Source: Halorientalis pallida (GTDB taxonomy: Archaea; Halobacteriota; Halobacteria; Halobacteriales; Haloarculaceae). From it: a stretch of DNA of 64,000 nt. How positions within the stretch are numbered: the first letter of the stretch is position 1; each line of letters opens with the position of its first letter. This document shows positions 24,978 through 32,685 of this stretch, in pieces. The notes under the pieces were generated by a model that did no database searches, was not told the DNA's origin, and saw only the letters and a list, made by a program, of their open reading frames with translations. The translations under genes and the position numbers were made by a program. The stretch covers positions 294,424-358,423 of the forward strand of contig NZ_RDFA01000001.1 of the NCBI RefSeq assembly GCF_004118325.1. The letters are read 5' to 3'.

Positions 24978-25669
24978 AACGGCGTCTCGGGCCCCTCGAC
25001 GTATTCCCCGTCACCGGGGTCACCCGTGCCACCGCGCTGGTCCGGCAGGGTTCCGGACTCCAGGTACCACTTCTCGTGGTCGCGCAACTCCTCGTTGATA
25101 ACGGCGCTCTCGTAGTGCATCTCGTCGATCCGGACCCGGAGGAGGTCGTACTCGTGGCGGTGGGCGAGTCCGTTCCAGGCCGGGAACGAGCCCTTCGCGA
25201 GCCTCGTGCTCTGGGGACAGAACTCGGTAGTCGGCGTGAACTCGGCGACGAGGACGCGACTGTCGCCCGCGTCGGGACCGTCAGACTGGGCTCGCGCGCG
25301 CGTACCGGTACCAGCGTCGGGGTGACGCACGTCGAGGTTGAGTCGCGCGAGGTCGTAGCCGAAGGTCGTGTCGTAGACGCCTCGCTCGTGAAAAAGCGTA
25401 CGGGTCTGCCGGTGGAAGGCCAGGTGTTCCCGACCGGTCAGGACGTGGTCGTCGAGGTACGTGCCGGGGTCGGGGATGCGCTCGGGCACGAACGCGTCGT
25501 ACTCGTCGAAGGTCGCGTCGTCGCCGGAGAACGGCGAAGGGATGTCCAGACGGGCGGCTACGGCCAGCGAGGCCGTGGGTGTGGTCCCGAACGTATTCGG
25601 GGAACACGGGCAGGTGCCGGCCTGGCGGGGTCCGACGAGTTCGAGTCGCGTGACCGACGACACCCTCAC
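24974..25669 (-). CDS. Protein of unknown function, possibly MIP18/DUF59-like, with Cys motifs
   Basis: The 231-residue protein has a CPCSPNTFG motif near residue 20 and, around 105-165, a segment that resembles the DUF59/MIP18 fold: YDTTFGYDLARLNLDVRHP, then RVLVAEFTPTTEFCPQS, where the Cys occupies the position of the conserved DUF59 Cys. HRHEYDLLRVRIDE follows. MIP18 proteins handle Fe-S cluster assembly, so a metal role is plausible, but I do not recognise the full family. Start GTG 25669 overlaps the stop of the upstream regulator gene (GTGA). Confidence 0.6.
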   Translation of the reverse strand: MRVSSVTRLELVGPRQAGTCPCSPNTFGTTPTASLAVAARLDIPSPFSGDDATFDEYDAFVPERIPDPGTYLDDHVLTGREHLAFHRQTRTLFHERGVYDTTFGYDLARLNLDVRHPDAGTGTRARAQSDGPDAGDSRVLVAEFTPTTEFCPQSTRLAKGSFPAWNGLAHRHEYDLLRVRIDEMHYESAVINEELRDHEKWYLESGTLPDQRGGTGDPGDGEYVEGPETPF

Positions 25670-26472
25670 TCCGCGGCGTCGACGATCTCGTAGCTCACGT
25701 TGTCCTCCCGCAGGCGGTCGGTGTGGCCCGCGAGGTCGGTCTCGACGGCGAGCAGGAGGACGTCCAGTCCGCGGGTCGCGGCCTCGCGGACGGCGTCGGC
25801 GGTCCCGAACCGCAGATCGGGTTCGTGGTCGGCGGCGCGGGCGGTGGCCAGCGCCTCGGTCCCGGCGACCGCGAGCAGGTCCGCGTCGACGGCGAGGTCG
25901 GCCACGCGGTCGGTGTCGGCGGTGCGGCTCCCGCCGTTGTCCACCCGGGGGAGCGAGACGATGGTCACGTCACCGAGTTCGTAGTCGAGGACGCCCTCGA
26001 AGTCGGTGACACCTACGTCCGTGCCGGCGGTGGCCCCGGTGACCGCGACCGCCGTCGCGGAGCCGGTGGTTCCCGGCGTCGCCTGGAGGGTGCCGTCGTG
26101 CATCGACAGCGAGACGGCCTGCCCCTCCTCGATGTCGCTCGTCGCCAGCGCCGTCTCGATCTCGACCTGTCCGATCACTTCCTCGGAGACGTGCGTGACG
26201 TACTCCTGTAAGCGACTGGTGTGGGAGATGAGCCAGTCGACCCCCTCTTTGGTCACCTCGTAGCGACCCCGACCGTGTTTCTGAACGAAACCCTGCTTGA
26301 TGAGGTCCTGCAGGTAGTCGCTGACCGCCTGGGACGTGATGCCGATGGCGTCGGCGACCTCCTGCTGGCTGACTGCCGGCTGGCGCTCGGCGATCTGGAC
26401 GAGGATCTGGTAGCGCGTCGCGTCCCGCTTGCTCCGGAGCACGTTCGCGTCACCGGACTCGTCCGCTGTCAT
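25666..26472 (-). CDS. Winged-helix regulator divergent from the cobalamin operon (DUF7839-like)
   Basis: The 268-residue protein has an N-terminal winged helix (about 20-75: DATRYQILVQIAERQPAVSQQ, then a TSQAVSDYLQDLIKQG recognition helix) followed by a larger acidic domain (about 110-268) that may bind a ligand. It starts at ATG 26472 (MTADESGDANVL); frame extension upstream is artefact. It is divergent from cbiT across 148 nt that contain GTTGTACTAAC and GTTGTATTTG elements, so it is the best candidate regulator of the cobalamin genes. It overlaps the next gene by GTGA. Confidence 0.75.
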   Translation of the reverse strand: MTADESGDANVLRSKRDATRYQILVQIAERQPAVSQQEVADAIGITSQAVSDYLQDLIKQGFVQKHGRGRYEVTKEGVDWLISHTSRLQEYVTHVSEEVIGQVEIETALATSDIEEGQAVSLSMHDGTLQATPGTTGSATAVAVTGATAGTDVGVTDFEGVLDYELGDVTIVSLPRVDNGGSRTADTDRVADLAVDADLLAVAGTEALATARAADHEPDLRFGTADAVREAATRGLDVLLLAVETDLAGHTDRLREDNVSYEIVDAAE

Positions 26473-26571
26473 GATTGCCCGTGGGACCCGGAAACTCAAG
26501 TACTTTTGCCATACTCCCGGCCTACTTTCCCGAGAGCGCCGCTCTCGACGCATTTTGAAAAATTAGCTTTC

Positions 26572-26617
26572 GTTAGTACAACCAAAATTGTTTTATTCGA
26601 GACTCCGGTTGTATTTG
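26572..26617. promoter_or_regulatory. Intergenic GTTGT elements before cbiT
   Basis: GTTGTACTAAC (minus strand, 26572-26582) and GTTGTATTTG (26608-26617) lie in the unusually AT-rich stretch between the regulator and cbiT, with TTTTATT (26591-26597) as a TATA candidate about 24-30 nt before cbiT. Related sequences are at 36520-36549 and 38776-38785. Confidence 0.45.
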
Positions 26618-26620
26618 GTG

Positions 26621-27223
26621 ATGTCCCGCGTAGCGCTCCCACACGACGCGAAGGCGGGGCCGACCAAGCCCGAGGTCCGGGCCGTGTTGCTCTCGAAGCT
26701 GGGGCTCACGGACGCGGATCACTTCGTCGAGGTCGGCTCCTGTACCGGTGCGGTCACCATCGAAGCGGCCCGGCGAGCCGGGCGTGTCACGGCCGTCGAA
26801 CGCAAGGAATCGCGCCTGGAGGTGACCCGGAAGAACCTCGAAGAAAACGAGACCAGCGCCGCAGTCGACCTGCGGGCGACGGAGGCCCCCGACGGGCTGC
26901 CCGACGACGCCGACGCGCTCTTTCTCGGCGGCAGCCGCAACTACGAGGCCGTCCTCGATCACGCCGCCGAGACCGGCGTCGACCGCGTGATCATGAACGT
27001 CTCGCGGCTCGAAGTCGCCGGCGCGGCAACCGAGGCCTTTCGCGACCGCGGGCTCCTCGAAGACGTCGTGCAGTTCCAGGTCAGCCACGGTTACGAACTC
27101 GCCGGCGCGACGAGTTTCGACTCGGACAATCCGGTCTACATGTTGATCGGGAGCGCGACGGACGTTGCCACGGATGGTGGTGAGCGAAGCGAAGCTTCGC
27201 GATTCCCGGAGGACCAGCGATGA
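26621..27223 (+). CDS. cbiT: Cobalt-precorrin-6B C15-methyltransferase (decarboxylating)
   Basis: The 200-residue methyltransferase methylates C15 and removes the C12 acetate carboxyl of cobalt-precorrin-6B. EVGSCTGAVTIEAARR (about 39-54) is the SAM-binding loop and FLGGSRNYEAVLDHA (about 105) is typical of CbiT. It is the first gene of the large cobalamin operon; its stop overlaps cbiL (ATGA). ATG 26621 is preceded by a promoter-like AT stretch; the frame is open from 26588. Confidence 0.92.
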   Translation: MSRVALPHDAKAGPTKPEVRAVLLSKLGLTDADHFVEVGSCTGAVTIEAARRAGRVTAVERKESRLEVTRKNLEENETSAAVDLRATEAPDGLPDDADALFLGGSRNYEAVLDHAAETGVDRVIMNVSRLEVAGAATEAFRDRGLLEDVVQFQVSHGYELAGATSFDSDNPVYMLIGSATDVATDGGERSEASRFPEDQR

Positions 27224-27993
27224 CCCTCTACGGCATCGGCCTCGGTCCGGGTGAGCCCGAACTCGTGACCGTTCGCGGCAAGCGAATTCTGGAGGACGTG
27301 GACGTGGTGTACTCCCCCGGGCGACTCTCCCGGACGGTGGCGACCGAACACGTCCCCGAAGCTCGGATCGGCGACCTCGACTTCCCGATGACCCGCGACG
27401 AGGAGAAACTCCGGCGGGCCTGGAAAGAGGCGGCGGCCGAGATCGCACCCCGTGCCCGGGAGGGCGACGCCGCCTTCGTCACGCTCGGGGATCCGAACGT
27501 CTACTCGACGTTCGGCCACCTGCGACGGACCCTCGACGCGTTCCACCCCGACGTGGACCTGGAAGTCGTTCCCGGGGTCAGCGCCATGACCGCGTTCGCG
27601 ACAGCGCTGGGCGTCGAGGTCCCGGCCGGCTCGGGGCTCGCGCTCCGGGAAGCCGACCAGGGCCGCTCGCCGACGGGTCCGGACCGCATGATCCTGTTCA
27701 AGGTGACCGACGCGCCCGCGACACACGAGGGGCTCGTCGACGCCGGCTACGACGTGACCTACGGCCGCCGGCTGTTCATGGAACAGGGCGAGACGGTCGT
27801 GACCGAGGACCCAGGCGAGATCGACGAGCGTGACTACTACACGCTGGCTTACGCGACACGGAGCGACGCGGCGGAAGCGCTGGCGACGGCCCAGTTCGAG
27901 ACGACAGACGGCCACAGTGGTCCCGTCACGGAGGAGCGCGCGGAAGGCGTCGCCTGTGGCGACGAGTCCCCGGAGGTGCGGTCGGATGACTGA
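27220..27993 (+). CDS. cbiL: Cobalt-factor II C20-methyltransferase
   Basis: The 257-residue enzyme is a uroporphyrin-III-type methyltransferase (MTLYGIGLGPGEPELVTVRG) with the G-D-P-N-V-Y-S segment (about 90) and VVPGVSAMTAFA (about 117), typical of CbiL/CobI. It adds the C20 methyl group. The Cys-containing tail (YEV-type residues about 230-257) is acidic. It overlaps cbiT (ATGA) and cbiF by 8 nt. Confidence 0.9.
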   Translation: MTLYGIGLGPGEPELVTVRGKRILEDVDVVYSPGRLSRTVATEHVPEARIGDLDFPMTRDEEKLRRAWKEAAAEIAPRAREGDAAFVTLGDPNVYSTFGHLRRTLDAFHPDVDLEVVPGVSAMTAFATALGVEVPAGSGLALREADQGRSPTGPDRMILFKVTDAPATHEGLVDAGYDVTYGRRLFMEQGETVVTEDPGEIDERDYYTLAYATRSDAAEALATAQFETTDGHSGPVTEERAEGVACGDESPEVRSDD

Positions 27994-28864
27994 CTCGCAG
28001 ACCGATCCGCAGGACGCTATCGACGCCACCGCAGGCCGCTCGGAGCGAGATTCGCGGGTCTACGAGCACAGCGCTGGCGACGAACAGGAGGGCATCCCCT
28101 TCGTCGGTGCCGGCCCCGGTGACCCGAAACTGCTGACCGTGGCCGGCCGGGAACTCGTCGAGACCGCCGATCTGGTGGTTCACGCCGGTTCGCTGGTCAA
28201 CAGCGAACTGCTGGAAGAGTACTGCGCGGACGCGGAGACGGTCTCCTCGATCGGGAAGGACCTCGAAGAGCTGATCCCGCTGATGCGGGACGCCTACGAT
28301 GACGGCGAGAACGTCGTCCGGCTCCACAGCGGCGATCCCGCCATCTACGGCGCGGCACTGGAGCAGATGGACGCGCTGGAACACGAGGGCGTGCCGACCT
28401 ACTTCGTCCCCGGCGTGACCGCGGCGTTCGCCGCGAGCGCGACCCTCAGAACGCAGTTGACTCTCAACGAGGTCTCGAACCACGTCGCGTTCACCCGACC
28501 GCAGGGCAAGACGCTCGACGCCGACGAGGACCACATCGCCGAGTTCGTCGAGATGGGCGACGTGACGACCTGCGTCTATCTCGGTACTCACGCGGTCGCG
28601 GACACGATGGACCGATTGCTCGACCAGGGCCACGACCCCGAGACGCCCGTCGCAGTGGTCTACCACGCGTCCTGGCCCGACGAGGACGTGATCGAAGGCA
28701 CCATCGCGACAATCGGTGACCGGGTGGAAGAGGCGGGCTACCGCGCGTCGGCGCTTGTCATCATCGGCGAGGCGGTCGCGGGCGACGGCTACGAACGATC
28801 CTACCTCTACGACGGCTGGGCGTCGCGCGGGAGCGACGACACGGAAACGGAGGCAGACGACTGA
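27986..28864 (+). CDS. cbiF: Cobalt-precorrin-4 C11-methyltransferase
   Basis: The 292-residue methyltransferase moves the pathway from precorrin-4 to -5A. An acidic N-terminal extension (1-37) precedes VGAGPGDPKLLTVAGRELV, LHSGDPAIYGAALEQ (about 112) and VPGVTAAFAASATL (about 140), the signature segments of CbiF/CobM. The start at 27986 overlaps cbiL; the frame extends upstream by chance. It ends TGATG with cbiG. Confidence 0.92.
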   Translation: MTDSQTDPQDAIDATAGRSERDSRVYEHSAGDEQEGIPFVGAGPGDPKLLTVAGRELVETADLVVHAGSLVNSELLEEYCADAETVSSIGKDLEELIPLMRDAYDDGENVVRLHSGDPAIYGAALEQMDALEHEGVPTYFVPGVTAAFAASATLRTQLTLNEVSNHVAFTRPQGKTLDADEDHIAEFVEMGDVTTCVYLGTHAVADTMDRLLDQGHDPETPVAVVYHASWPDEDVIEGTIATIGDRVEEAGYRASALVIIGEAVAGDGYERSYLYDGWASRGSDDTETEADD

Positions 28865-29865
28865 TGAGTACGGACACGGACGACACGGCCGAGACGAGCA
28901 CAGAGGAGAGCGAAGAATCGAGCGGCGGTCACTGCTCGACCCCCGACAGCGACGGGGAGGTCGCCGAGGAGATCGCGATCGTCTCCTTCGATCGCAAGTG
29001 GAACACAGCGGAGGAGATCAGGGACGAAATCGGTGATCGGTACGAGACCATCGACCTGATCGAGTACCACGGTGAGGTCTTCGCCGAGCACTGGGGCGAG
29101 TACGACTGTTTCGTCGGCCTGATGGCCAGCGGGATCGCGATGCGCAAGACCGCGCCGTTACTTGACGACAAGTGGGACGATCCAGCCATCGTCGTCGTCG
29201 ACGAGGAACTGACGTGGGCCATCCCGATCACGGGCGGCCACCACGGCGCGAACCAGGTGGCCGACGACCTCGCCACGATGGGCGCGGTGCCGGCGATGAC
29301 GACGGCTTCGGAGGCCGCGGACAAGCAGGGCGTCGAGAAGCAGGCCAAAGCGCTGGACGCTCACGTCGTCAACGGTGACTCGACGGTGGCGACGAACCTC
29401 GCCGTGCTGGACGACGAACTCGGCCCGGTCGAACGCCTCGACGGCCCGAAGGCCGTGATGGTCGACGACGACGTGACGGTCCTCAAGCGCAACGGCGAGG
29501 GCGGCGTGGTCCTCGGAACCGGGAGCGTGTCGGGTGCGAAAGCCGAGCAGTTCGAGACCGCCTGGAAGGATGCCCTCGAAGGCACCAAGTACGACCTCGG
29601 GGACGTGGACTTCGTGGCGACCGGCACACGGAAGGAAGAGGAAGACGGGTTGCTCGACGCCGCGGCCGAGCTGGACCTGGGCGTCGTCTCTTTCGAGAAG
29701 GAGACTCTGGAGGAGTTCGAGGGACCGACGCCATCCCGGTCGAAGGAGCTGATCGGCTGGCCCGGGATCTCGGAGGCCAGCGCCATCGCGGGCGGGCGCG
29801 AGCACGAACTGATTCGGGAGAAGGAGCGCTACGAGGAGGCCGTGACGGTGGCGGTCGGCCGATGA
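28864..29865 (+). CDS. cbiG: Cobalt-precorrin-5A hydrolase
   Basis: The 333-residue protein opens the lactone of cobalt-precorrin-5A and releases acetaldehyde, specific to the cobalt-early route. An acidic Ser/Glu N-terminal tail with one Cys (SGGHCSTPD, about 24) precedes the CbiG domains: GLMASGIAMRKTAPLL (about 76-91), AIPITGGHHGANQVADDL (about 120-137), and GTRKEEEDGLLDAAAEL in the C-terminal domain. It is overlapped with cbiF (TGATG) and cbiH (ATGA). Confidence 0.9.
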   Translation: MSTDTDDTAETSTEESEESSGGHCSTPDSDGEVAEEIAIVSFDRKWNTAEEIRDEIGDRYETIDLIEYHGEVFAEHWGEYDCFVGLMASGIAMRKTAPLLDDKWDDPAIVVVDEELTWAIPITGGHHGANQVADDLATMGAVPAMTTASEAADKQGVEKQAKALDAHVVNGDSTVATNLAVLDDELGPVERLDGPKAVMVDDDVTVLKRNGEGGVVLGTGSVSGAKAEQFETAWKDALEGTKYDLGDVDFVATGTRKEEEDGLLDAAAELDLGVVSFEKETLEEFEGPTPSRSKELIGWPGISEASAIAGGREHELIREKERYEEAVTVAVGR

Positions 29866-30782
29866 CCGGGACCGAGGCGGCCGACGGTGAGCGGACGCCA
29901 GCCGAAGACTACGGCACCCTCTACGTCGTCGGCATCGGCCCCGGACTCCCCGGCGGGATGACCCAGCGGGCCAAGGACGTGATCCGGACCGCCGACTGCG
30001 TGATCGCCTCGAACCTCTACCAGGAGTTCCTCCGGAGGGACGGCACCCTGCCGCCCGAGAGCGCGGCGGTCGAGGCGGCCGCCGACGGCGGTGCGGTCGC
30101 GTCGGAGTCGGAGGACGGCACGGTCCTCGAACGCCCGAACGGCGACCGTCAGACGCTGGTCCGGTCGACGATGGGGCAGCAAGTCGAGCTCGCGCGGGAG
30201 GCCTTCGAGCGCGTTCGCGCGGGCGAGGACATCGCCCACGTCTCCGGCGGCGATCCGAACGTCTACGGGAAGTCGGACCTGCTGTTCACGATGGCCGAAG
30301 AGGACGGCGCGACCGACGTGCCCATCGAGATCGTCCCCGGCGTCACGGCGGCGCTGGGCGGGGCGGCCAACCTCGGTGCGCCGCTCTCGAACGACTTCTG
30401 TACGGTCTCGCTGTCGGACAAGTGGCGCGGCTGGGACGAGATCGCCGAGAAACTGCGCGCGGCCGCGATCTCGGGATTCGTGATCGTCCTCTACAACTGC
30501 TGGCGCGACTACGAACGGGCCATCGAGGTCGTCCGAGAGGAGCGGGCCGACGACGTGCCAGTCGCGATCGTCAACGACGCCGGCCGAGACGACGCCGGCC
30601 GCAACGTCGACGGCGAGACACACACGATCACCACCCTCGCCGACGTGACCGACCACGACGAGAAGGTCGGCGGGATGGGGTCGTCCATCCTGATCGGCAC
30701 TCACGAGACGAACGTCTGGACCAACGACCACCGCGAGTTTCTCGTCACGCCCCGCGGCGGGCGTGACGTGGAGGATTTCTGA
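29862..30782 (+). CDS. cbiH: Precorrin-3B/cobalt-factor III C17-methyltransferase
   Basis: The 306-residue methyltransferase carries VVGIGPGLPGGMTQRAK (about 22-38), HVSGGDPNVYGKSDL (about 128-142) and VPGVTAALGGAANLGAP. It methylates C17 with ring contraction. Its C-terminal region LVTPRGGRDVEDF matches CbiH proteins. A second CbiH-type gene follows 3 nt later, so one of them may have another specificity. Confidence 0.88.
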   Translation: MTGTEAADGERTPAEDYGTLYVVGIGPGLPGGMTQRAKDVIRTADCVIASNLYQEFLRRDGTLPPESAAVEAAADGGAVASESEDGTVLERPNGDRQTLVRSTMGQQVELAREAFERVRAGEDIAHVSGGDPNVYGKSDLLFTMAEEDGATDVPIEIVPGVTAALGGAANLGAPLSNDFCTVSLSDKWRGWDEIAEKLRAAAISGFVIVLYNCWRDYERAIEVVREERADDVPVAIVNDAGRDDAGRNVDGETHTITTLADVTDHDEKVGGMGSSILIGTHETNVWTNDHREFLVTPRGGRDVEDF

Positions 30783-30785
30783 CCC

Positions 30786-31763
30786 ATGAGTACTGACGAT
30801 ACCACCACGAGCGACGCGAGTACAGAGACGCAGACGGAATCGAAGTGTGGCGCAACGACGGCCACCGACGAGACGAGTAGCGAGTCGAAATGCGGCGCGT
30901 CCACGGACTCGTCAAGTTCGAGTTCGAGCTGTGGCGCATCGACCGACGACGAGGAGGAAGTCGGCGCGACCGTCGACGACTTCGAGGCCGACCCCGGCCA
31001 GCTGGTCGCCGTCGGCCTCGGACCCGGCCAGCCCGAGGGGATGACCGACCGGGCCAAGACCGCCCTCGCGGAGGCCGAGCACATCGTCGGCTACACGACC
31101 TACGTCGAACTCCTGCCCGACGAAATCACCGAGGCGGCCGAGGACATCTACGACACGCCGATGTGCGGCGAGGTGTCCCGGACCGAGGAGGCCATCGACC
31201 GGGCGCTGGCCGGCAACGACGTGGCGATCATCGGCAGCGGCGACCCCAACGTGTACGCGCTGGCGGGGCTCGCCCTGGAGATCGTCGAGTCCAAAGGCGC
31301 GACCGCCACGATGCTGGATTTCGACGTGGTGCCCGGCGTCCCCGCCGCCCAGTCCTGTGCCGCCCGCGTTGGCGCACCCCTCGTGAACGACACGGTCTCG
31401 ATCTCGCTGTCGGACCACCTCACCGACATGCCGACGATCGAGTCGCGGCTCCACGCGGCCGCCAAGGAAGGGTTCACCATCTCGATCTACAACCCCTGGA
31501 GCCGGAAGCGCCGCGAGAACTTCGAGAAGTGCTGTGAGATCCTGCTGGAACACCGCGATCCCGAGACGCCGGTCGGCGTCGTCCACGCCGCCGGCCGCGA
31601 GGACGAACGGGTCGAGATCGTCGATCTCGAAGAACTGCCCGAACTGGGCGAGACGGACCTGATCGACATGACCACGACGATTCTCGTGGGCAACGAGGAC
31701 ACGTACGTCTGGGACGACCGGATGGTGACCCCCCGCGGCTACGAGACCAAGTACGACTACTGA
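30786..31763 (+). CDS. CbiH paralogue with a Cys-rich N-terminal tail
   Basis: The 325-residue protein has the CbiH methyltransferase body from about residue 70 (VAVGLGPGQPEGMTDRAK, IGSGDPNVYALAGLAL, VPGVPAAQSCAARVGAP) but starts with a Ser/Thr/Asp-rich tail of about 60 residues holding three KCGA/SCGA units (KCGATTATDE, KCGASTDSSS, SCGASTDDEE). The three thiols could bind metal. It is in the operon between cbiH and a ferredoxin gene. Whether it replaces or aids CbiH is unknown. Confidence 0.8.
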   Translation: MSTDDTTTSDASTETQTESKCGATTATDETSSESKCGASTDSSSSSSSCGASTDDEEEVGATVDDFEADPGQLVAVGLGPGQPEGMTDRAKTALAEAEHIVGYTTYVELLPDEITEAAEDIYDTPMCGEVSRTEEAIDRALAGNDVAIIGSGDPNVYALAGLALEIVESKGATATMLDFDVVPGVPAAQSCAARVGAPLVNDTVSISLSDHLTDMPTIESRLHAAAKEGFTISIYNPWSRKRRENFEKCCEILLEHRDPETPVGVVHAAGREDERVEIVDLEELPELGETDLIDMTTTILVGNEDTYVWDDRMVTPRGYETKYDY

Positions 31764-31765
31764 CC

Positions 31766-32014
31766 ATGTACAGAGTCACACTCGACCGGGAGGCCTGCGA
31801 CGGCATCTTCGCCTGTCTCGTGCGGGACGACCGGTTCACCGAGCGTGCGGACGGCCTGGCCGGCATCGAAGGCGAGGCGGCCGACGGCCCCGAACCGGCC
31901 GACGGGACGGTGACGGTCACGTTCGACGACGACCGACTCGCCGACGCCGAACAGGCCGCCGCGGCCTGTCCGGTCGACGCGATCAGCGTCACCACAGAGG
32001 AGGGCGAATCGTGA
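31766..32014 (+). CDS. Small ferredoxin-like protein
   Basis: The 82-residue acidic protein has Cys11, Cys17 and Cys68 (REACDGIFAC, AAAACPVDAI), the pattern of a single-cluster 3Fe-4S/4Fe-4S ferredoxin with a Cys missing. It lies 2 nt after the CbiH paralogue and overlaps the next gene (GTGA). An electron donor for a cobalamin reduction step, such as cobalt reduction, is likely; CbiJ is not in the window. Confidence 0.78.
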   Translation: MYRVTLDREACDGIFACLVRDDRFTERADGLAGIEGEAADGPEPADGTVTVTFDDDRLADAEQAAAACPVDAISVTTEEGES

Positions 32015-32685
32015 GCGTCGAGACCGGCGTCCCCTCGGACCTACTGGCCAGCCACCCCGAGACGGCCTACTTCTGGGGCCGCGTCGTCGGCGACGGGGAC
32101 CTCGGCGAGGACTCGATCACCGTCCGAACGAGCGACGAGACCGCGGCCCGTCGGCTCGCCGCTATCGCCGGCGCCGAACAGGTCGACAAGCGCATCCGCG
32201 AGCGGGAGTACGCTCACGATACGTCGATCACCAGAACCGAGGAGGAGTACACGGTGCAAGTGTTCGGCGACCTGCCCGGTCGCGCGTCGGCGGCGTTCGG
32301 CCTGCCCCGCGGCGGCCAGCCCGGCGGCTACCGATTCGACACCTTCGCCGATCACGACCGGGAACTCCTTCGGGGTCTGCTGGAAGGCTGTGGCACCGTC
32401 TGCTTCAAGAGTTCGGCTGGAACGGTCGGGCTCTCGTTCGTCGCCGACGACCGGCGACTGCTGGAGACCATCCGGAGTCTACTCGGCAGGCTCCCCGTCG
32501 ACGCACCCTGTGGGGAGATCGCCGAGACCTCCTCGGGTGGCCACTGGTTCGGCGTCGACGACGCGGCCGTCCCGACCGTCGGCCCGTGGCTCTACGAGGG
32601 CAGCGAGGAGACGGGACTGTTCGCGCCCTCACGGCGACGGAAACTCCAGCGGAGCCTCGAACAGGCGGAGGGCCTCGACCCGTGA
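32011..32685 (+). CDS. LAGLIDADG-fold protein in the cobalamin operon
   Basis: The 224-residue protein has two segments that match the LAGLIDADG fold: YFWGRVVGDGDL (20-31) and LLRGLLEGCGTV (119-130), each followed by a beta strand and a helix as in homing endonucleases or WhiA. The acid position is Asp28 in the first but Cys127 in the second, so nuclease activity is unlikely. It has been annotated in haloarchaea simply as a cobalamin-operon protein, as I recall. It starts with GTG overlapping the ferredoxin stop and ends in GTGA with cbiX, so translation is coupled. Confidence 0.6.
   Translation: MSVETGVPSDLLASHPETAYFWGRVVGDGDLGEDSITVRTSDETAARRLAAIAGAEQVDKRIREREYAHDTSITRTEEEYTVQVFGDLPGRASAAFGLPRGGQPGGYRFDTFADHDRELLRGLLEGCGTVCFKSSAGTVGLSFVADDRRLLETIRSLLGRLPVDAPCGEIAETSSGGHWFGVDDAAVPTVGPWLYEGSEETGLFAPSRRRKLQRSLEQAEGLDP

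Noticed and set aside
25588..25599. A further CGAAC-N2-GTTCG-like site
   Set aside because: It has a mismatch (ATTCG) and lies within the coding sequence for SPNTFG, so it is likely coding constraint.
26473..26620. Cobalamin riboswitch
   Set aside because: No B12-box-like conserved sequence or suitable leader is visible; the leader would be too short for the usual fold.
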